The translations under genes and the position numbers were made by a program. From Limnephilus marmoratus (Eukaryota > Arthropoda > Insecta > Trichoptera > Limnephilidae), in the NCBI GenBank assembly GCA_917880885.1, contig OU862919.1, positions 10,558,001 through 10,622,000 of the forward strand: a stretch of DNA of 64,000 nucleotides, written 5' to 3'. The notes below the pieces were generated by a model. It saw only the letters and a program-made list of their open reading frames with translations, was not told where the DNA came from and ran no database searches. Of this stretch, positions 22,701-31,700 are shown piece by piece. Each line of letters begins with the position of its first letter. Position 1 is the first letter of the stretch.

Positions 22701-25700
22701 GATGTAGATTCACCAGTTTCCCGCTTGTACTACGAGTTTCCGAACACGTTGTATTTAATTTATTGAAGATACTAATATTTACTACCCTCAATGAAATGTG
22801 AACAAGACACAGAAAACCAAAATGGGAAGAATATCGGAGGCACTATCTAGTTTATAAATATATTCTGTTAAGAACCCTAAATTGGGAGGCGGGTATGGGT
22901 ACCGCCGCCCCGAGAACCATTAATTGGATAACCATTACCCCTGTAGTTACCCCAAATAGTTCGCTACGTTTGTTAACTTAGCAAGGATGCCCAGGTTCAT
23001 GTGGTAATATTTGTCTAGATTTTGGTAGCGAATGCTTTTGTCCGCCTTCGGCGTGGCGGACCGGATCGGAAGAGATTGGTTGAGGGATTCTCTCGACCCA
23101 TCGCCTTACATCGCAGTGGGAGGGATGGATTCATACGTCTGTCACTCCTGACACATTGACCCCCAGATTCCTACCCACCCCTTATACATTTTCCTTCTTA
23201 GAACTTCCCCTCCTTCAATAAATTGGTAGAACCGGTAAAACTAGAGGATTTGAAATCATTTCAACCAATTGCGACCGTTACCTTAATTTTTCTGCATCTT
23301 TGTCTTTTTCATATTTCAGTATAATAAAGTTATTAATATTATCTTCTTCATTGATTTAATAGTCTGTCGTCTTTAGTTTTTCGTTTTATCAATACCGCCT
23401 ATATCGGACCTGACAGTGTTTAAATAAAAAGTTCTCACATTCTTACGGCGACACGTCTTTGATAAAATCCTTATCACTGAAGAAGTGTATACCAAGCAAT
23501 GACGTTACATACTATATTAGACGAGGGGTAGAAATCTCAAAGTGGGAAGACAATCGCAAGACAATTGTACCGGTCTCGATATCTAGTACTTTAGTACTAA
23601 ACTGCTACGCGTCGAGTAAGGTTGCGTCTTACCAGTACTTACCAGTAAGTAGATTGCATTTTAAAAAGTGTCAAAATGCCCTCCTGTGTGATGAGAAAAT
23701 GTTTCAATTACACTGCAAATAATAGTAAAGGCGAAGGAATAACACTTCATTTGTAAGTACACGCAAATTACTTAATATTATCGATTATTATAAATATTAC
23801 AATAAATTTTCATGTTTCCCGCTCGCGGTTTTACACGTCATTACGAGACAGAGAACGTTGCATCAAAAAGTAACGAGCATAACAAAGACAACCTGCTAAC
23901 AGTAGGTCGGTTTACACAGCGTCCCGCACAAGTTTTCTTCTATTGGGAAAGATGGGGTAAAACGTACACAGGGTAAATCGTTAATTAATTTAATTATGTT
24001 TGAATTGTCATAACTCATAACGCTCGAACCGAGCTTCCTTGCTGACAATGACAAGACACTATAATTTAATATACGTAAACACGCTAGTTGTAGTTAAGCT
24101 CTATTAATAATTATAATTTACGCTGTGACTTTATAAACGTAAAATGACAATTAATTCAATATAAATTTATTATGACTTATCAAATATGAATTTTAGGTTT
24201 CCCCGTGATCAACTACGACGACAGAAATGGACCACTGTTGTTCGCATTCAAAGATGCGAACATGATTGGACACCTTCGCTTTAAAGCACAATATGTTCAG
24301 TTCATTTCAATAAAGACGATTTACATACCACGGTCAAAGGAAAGCGTTTTATAATGTCGTTGATGAAAATTGTAAATAGATTTGTATACTCATTTGAACC
24401 TATGACCTGTACTGTATAATAAAATATGTTTTTAACAATACTACTATAATAGTACCAATATTGTATTACTAATGATAACTCATATAATTATAATAAAAAA
24501 TATTTGCCCGTGTGTCTTGTTTTACCCGCCTTTACCCTCCCCTGTGCGTAGTGTAACCGAGTGAGAGTATCTTGTTATCTCAGTCACACCCGTGATGTGA
24601 AAGCAGTATTCGGCAAAGAAATTAATACGCCGCCCGCTAATGTATCCGTGCCATTCATACATACACATTATTTGATTTATTTATTTATTATTATTTATTA
24701 TTATTATTACATTTATTACATACAAGATATAACAATATAAAAGGAAGCTTTGACTGTCCAACTAGGAAGGTTTCCCGTTTTAGGACAGTCAATCTTTATC
24801 ACACAGGAATAAACTTTTGAATTGAGAAATTATTGAAAATCGCTGAAAACAAAAGAGTGTTCCTTACTTTCCACATTATATTGTGAGTATGTGAGACTAT
24901 AACGAGTCTATTTATTTTATATAACGTCATTGATACCAAGACATTTAATTTTAATGAATTTTCCGCCTTATCAGGCATTTTAAAATAATGTTCTTTGTTC
25001 AAATCTTCTCTCTCATGCATTCCTGTGAGGAGATAAGGATGATCACCTATATTAAAATAACCTTTATTAAACACACGTGAGAAATGTACAGTTTGGCAAT
25101 TAAGTCCAGAAATTTATTAAATTGGAACTAAATTTTTTCATTACTATGGCAACACCGAATTACTCGCTTGTCGTTAATTGTCCATGACGTTTCGTATGGC
25201 TTTTGGCTTTCATCCGATTTACTGTCTTAAGAGGAAATACTAGCTGCGTTTTTCCATACAAACGTATTCCCCGTTTATCTCTCTGGATTTTGACCCTAGA
25301 GCAAAATTTTTTTTTACATAATATAGATATCGACCACTAGCGTGTCGGTACGTTTTGCTTTTTTTGATAATTTACTTCTTATAGAAGTTAGGACCTTCCA
25401 AAAATGAATAAAATTGCCTAATTTAAACGCCGTCAAAAAACGTTCAGTATACAAACTAAACAATGTATTTTGAAAAAAAGCAAAACGTACCAACATAGAA
25501 TATTTTCTTTTAATACAGTTAGTGAAAAAAAAATTTAAAATCGGTCCAGTTTTGGAGAAGAAAAATGGGGAATACAAAACATCGATTTCGAAGATTTTAT
25601 TTAGGTATTTTCGGCCCGACGTGCAGGTGTCCCTTTCGCTCAGTTCTCCTGGGGGGGCCGGGGAACGAGGGTGTTGACAAATACATATAAAGCGAAGTAG

Positions 25701-28700
25701 TGATGTAACGAATTTTATCGGTAGACTAGTGTTGTCCTTGCCCGAGTAATCGATATTTTTTATTCGTTTTTTTTCTGTTCAGTGACTCATCGCGGTATAC
25801 CAATACTGACCGAGCTTTCATACTAAAATTGTGCAAAATTAAAATTGTTTATGTCAAGTACTATAATAAATTTTTAATTTGGGAGGCGTTATAGGTACCA
25901 TCGCCCCGGGAACCATTTATTGGATACCAACACCCCCGCCACTTGGTCACCCCAAGTGGTCCGCTATGTTTGGTGACTGAGCATGGGTTCCCGGGTTCAC
26001 GGGTAAGGTCTGCATGGGTTTTGGTGGCGGATGATTTTGTCCACTTACTGCGTGGCGGGCCGGATTGGGAGAAACTGGAAGTGGGAGATCTTTTGATCTC
26101 TACAGCCGGACTCTCTCCACCATCATTTCATACTTTTACCTACCCAGAAATTCCTCTCCTTCCTTTCATTAAAAATATCCTCTACACAGCTTCTCCAATG
26201 ACTTTGCTATACTATAAGGGTATTTAACTTAAAAATAATTTTTATATTTCATTTTATATGTATAATTGCATTTTGTGATATTTTTAAGTAATTAATCACC
26301 TCTCCCTTTATTATTTTGTCTATAATTCTCATATGCCTATACTTGTTTGTCTTTTAATATTAATCTTATCCTGACGAAGAGAATACTCTGTTTTCGAAAT
26401 ATGTTGATAATATTGATTACATAAAGCTGTTTTTACAAAGTTATTTGTTCTCATTTAACTAGACGCCACAAAGATTGGACCCATTTGCAGCATTTCAAGC
26501 TGGGTCGCCATAACCAATTCGTTTGTGCAATTTCAATCAATGCATTTCTGTGTTTCTCGAGAACCCTTCTATGGGCTTACACGTCATTAGTACTTTTACG
26601 CCAGTTATTTAAACATTTGTGGTCAAAAACATCCAAGTAGTGTAGTTTTGTAGCTCTAGCACATATGAAGCTGTATGACTTTTTATTATGGTATAATTAT
26701 TATTATGCATATATCCAATTGTATATCCGCATATACATTATTTGGCTTAATATAGTAACTATGTTATTTTCCACATCAAGTATATAATAAATAGATGCAA
26801 GAATGTTTTTTTTGATAAATTAATAACGTATAAAAAAATATATATATATATATATTTATTCTCAAAACTCTTGAGAAAATATCGTCGTTGCATTCACAAA
26901 ATATCCCATGTGAGGTTTTCGACCAAATTTTTTTTTGTTTACACCATTTGATTCACCACGGTTTCCTAAATAATCTGACAAATATATCCCATTTTTCAAA
27001 AATTCATCTTTTTAATCATTTTAGAGGCAACTCTGACCATTACTTGTAATTAATGGTAATTATTTAAAAAAATATACTACATATACTACAGAAATATAAA
27101 AAAATATAAAATTATAAAATTAAATCCCTATATACTACAGAAATATAAAAAAAATATAAAACTATAAAATTAAAATGAGAAAAAAAGTCTTTTTGTGTGC
27201 AAGAATTCGTATTATTTTTTTAACTCAAATTTGTCGCACATAAATTAAAATTACCCAAAGAAATGTTTTTTTAATAATATACACACAGCATCCCCAAAGA
27301 TGACCTAGGCCCTCAGAGAAATTATTTTCCTCAGGGCCTCCTGTGTGGAGCTCATATAAAAAAATAATAATAATCTCAACAATCTAAAAAGAGTATACTA
27401 TGCACTAATCCAGTCATTAATTCAATATGGAATTATTGCATGGGGGGGGGGGTCATACAACAATATTCTAACCCCGATCAAAGTAATCCAGAAACTAATC
27501 ATTAAAGTAATCCTAAAGAAACCCTCCACTTATCCAACAGAAACGCTTTTCGCAGATTTCACGGTGCCTCGAGTAGAGAATATCTTCAAGAAAAATGCAA
27601 TTACCCAAATTTACAAAGATAATATCATCAAAAAATTTTAAACTAAAATCAAAAAGATATGAAGATAACATCAAAATACCAAAATTTAATACCAAACTAA
27701 TGCAAAACAATTACATCTATTTAGGAATAAAGTTTTTCAACAACCTTCCCATTGAAATAAAAAAAACCAAAGACATCAATAAACTGAAACTCAAACTTCA
27801 TCAGGAATAATTAACTAAATAATTACCTGTTTTTCTCATTCTTTCTATTTATTATTAATCTATATTCACCTCTATTTTATTTAGATTTTTCGAATTTCTC
27901 CCAAGTGCACAATATTTTAGTATGTAACCGTATCCTATGTATGTACACCATATGTAATTTATATAACTCCACTGTACAATTATACATCTATATTAAATAT
28001 TAAAATATATATATTTTCTTCAATATTAACTCAGTAGGTAAAGCAAAAATATTTTTTTAATATTTCTATTTAACTGTCAAAAAATTACCAAAAAATTAAG
28101 TTGCATCCAAAATCATACGAAATTCATTTTTTTAAGACCAATATTTCGTAATTTGAAACAAAAATAAAACATATTTATCAGCACAAGATATTTTCTCTAC
28201 CTTTTGCTAAAAAAATACATTTTCAATTTATTTGGGTGTTTTGGTCACAAATCCAAATTTAACCCCCCCCCCCCCCCCCCCTCGGCTATTTGTTAGCTTT
28301 GGGAACAACTCATATCGATCTTGTGTCTCCCTTACTATTATGTTGAGAAATAAGTTTTAAACGGTGTTCGAAAGAGAAAGAGAAAATATCAAACTTTATA
28401 TTCAAATTCAAAAGTTAACCACAAAATAATGGAATTGTACACCTTTATAAAACCAAAGTTTATGAAACTTATGGAATTTTGTATCTATTAATTATTTTTA
28501 CATGAAACAATAAAAAAGTGAGGTGACGGAAATGTTAACAATACATTTGTGTGATAAATATGTACGTGTTTTTATTTTTTTCGTTATCAGTAATTTTAGT
28601 TAGAAAAAACGTAAGATGAGTCATTTTAAAAAAAATTATGTGTGCGTTCAAAATTTTTATATTCGAAAAGCAAAGGTTTATTTCGGATTTCAAAATTTAA

Positions 28701-31700
28701 AAGCGTATTTCATCGCCTTTCAAAAACAATTTTTAGTTTTCGGATACTATCAGAAATATTCCATTTATTTGGATTTTATTGCAAAGCGGAAATATTTCGA
28801 CCTTATGAAAAAATATGCCCGAGGCCTGAGGGATATGGGTCCTATGAGAAAGGTCAAGTTGCCTTTCCTACGTTTGCTACACAAAATATCATATGTGCAT
28901 AAAAAGTGCGCACAAAAATCCTGAATGCAAAATTTAAGAAAAAATTGTCGGTTTTAATGAAAAAAGGTATATTAAGCCCACTTGTTTTCACCCAAACACG
29001 GTATCAAAAATAACTCTACAATTAATGAAAATAAATAAAAATATGGGTCCCCAATTTTTTTTTCCGGTTTTTTTTTATTATGCATCCTAATATTCTAAAA
29101 TACCCACAGGATATTTTGTGCGCGCAACAACGATAAGTAGCTATAATAGCATATTCATAGGACGCTTACAATAGGACGCCCCTGCGAGCGGTCTTGTCTC
29201 TACACATTTGCAGATTGGAACATGCGTGGTCGGCAGAAATAATAATTCGACACGGGTGAAGCGCGTAGCCCACACACACAAGGCCTGCATTCACTCACAC
29301 ATCTATAGCGCGATTCTGACTACTGTCAGAGAGTGAAATAAAAGAGATTTTTTAAAATACCTATTCATAAATGTTCGCAGCGACCGGCAGCGCTCTTAAA
29401 ACAGTCCGTAAACACCAGTTATGAGTATATATATATATATATTTATTTATTTATTTAATTTCAACGGTATACATATACCATAAGAACTGATTACATGTCA
29501 CAAAATGAAAAATTTCATCGCTGGCTTACGCCATTGAAGTAAAAATCGTGTTTTGTTTCATATCATAGTGTTTCCATACAAACGAAGTATTGAAAATCCG
29601 TAAGTCTAAGCTTTAACTTTAAAATATATACCTATTATTTTAATAACTATGCTTAGCTATGATTTACTGTCTTAAAACTGACCGTAAACACCAGTTATAA
29701 GTATATATATACCTATTATTTTATTATTATCTTAATTACTATGCTTAGCGAACTACAGTAATAATCAAGCATTAATTGTTTATTTTTTGTTTATTAAGAC
29801 TTACACAGTACATTATAATACAGATTATAAGGTATGTTAAATTAAATTATTACATGGTTATGTACCTATTACGAAAGTCCATAGAATGTCATTTGGTAAT
29901 TACGCCTGAGATATGAACCGTTTAACCGTAATTACGTTTAACCGTAATTACGCCTGATATATGAATTTTATTTTACTTTATTGTTTCTATTCTCTTTCTA
30001 GTTCTCACTATGCAAAATGTGTACGTAGGACTATAATATGAAATGCAAACACCAGTCACCACCTTATATTTTAATCATTTGCTTGTAAATACATTTTTAT
30101 TTATTATTATTAGTATTTCAACAACTATGCTAAACAATCCACGGCTATTTTATGATTTAATTGGTTATTTCATTTTTATTTTATTCTCTCTCTTCTCTTT
30201 TTTTTCTTTTGCTATGCTAAACAAATAACAGTTAGGTACTTTATTTTAAACTTTTTTATTATTTTATTTGATATTCTTTCTCTTCTTTTTATTTCCTCAA
30301 TTTTCTTTCTTCTCTGTACAAATCATGTTCCATATGTTCATACCCATAATTATTTGACTCTCCTAAAACGGGATAATACTCCTAGTTGGGCAGTCAAAAT
30401 TTAATAAATTATGTATATAAATGTATAATATTGTGCTAAATAAACAAACAAATAAAAAATAAAACTAAAAAAACCGCGTAGAACACACTGAAGATCGCTC
30501 ATTTAATAATTTTTTTTCATTGTTTTCCTATGCATTGTTTGAATTGAATAAAAATAAACGTAGTGGTGCAAGAGAAGTTATATACTGCGTTTTTTGACGC
30601 TGCCTAGCCGATTATCGCGCGAAGAAGATCCTATGTAATTTGGAAGATGTTTACAAACGAAGTACAGAAAAGACTGGTACGTAGTATAGTTTTTTAATAA
30701 ATTTAATTAGTATTACAAGATTTATTATGCCAATTTTCGAGCGATTATAACCATTACAATCTGATTTGAGGTTATGCTTAAAAATCCAAATTTGACACTT
30801 CCATTTGACAGTTAATATGCGGCCACAGGAAAAAGGGAAAAACTCAATTTAAAAAAAAATAATAATATGCAACTTCTTTAAAACTCGTACAAAAGTTACT
30901 TTTTTCTTAATTTTCTCTTTCTTTCTTTCCAAGTGAATATTATCTAGTGTGTTTTTTTAAACTACCTTCCATAATAATAATTTTAATGATGTTTTTCACA
31001 CATAGCTAAATCTGAATCAACGGTAAGACGAATCGTCAAGGAAGGGGAAAAGGCAGATGGAAAATTTGAAACACCGGGAAAACGGAAAATGGGTATAATA
31101 ATAATAATATGCATAAGTGCTGATGATTGGAAAAATTGTTGCTAACACGTGATGAAAATTGAGGCAGAATATTATGCACGAGGCAGTACTATATATGATG
31201 ATATCGATGAACTACATTTAGGTAAATATGAAGATACGGAAGAAGAAGAATCACACGAGGACGAAGACAATAATTACATGTCGGGTGTTGAATTAATTGA
31301 CTAAAATTTTTAAGTACCTACCTACGTTTTTATATCGAAATAAACGCCCATTTAAAACTTGTTTTGTTTTATTTTACATCTATTAAATTACAGTTTTTTT
31401 TGCAAAATTTTTGAAAATACAAATACGCTACGAAATATGAATTTTGACCGAAGTGTTTTTTAAAACACACATTCATTGCCTTATGAGCCATCTTGGTATT
31501 GGCATTTAAAACCTAGAAAACAATCGCAGCGCCATCATTTATTTTCTACACTTAATTGCCAAACTGTACAATTATACTCAATAAATAGAGAAGTAGGTAC
31601 CTAAATGTGTGGGAATATTTACGTAATAAACCAACACAATACACCAACTGGTTTCGGTTTAGCCTAAACCTTCCTCAGGGCTGTAAAAATATGTAAATAT

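Noticed and set aside
25314..25577. 87-residue minus-strand open frame (MYSPFFFSKTG)
   Set aside because: No motif and no start context; AT-rich chance frame.
28616..28924. 102-residue plus-strand open frame
   Set aside because: Repetitive aromatic/lysine composition of AT-rich DNA, no motif, overlapping frames equally open.
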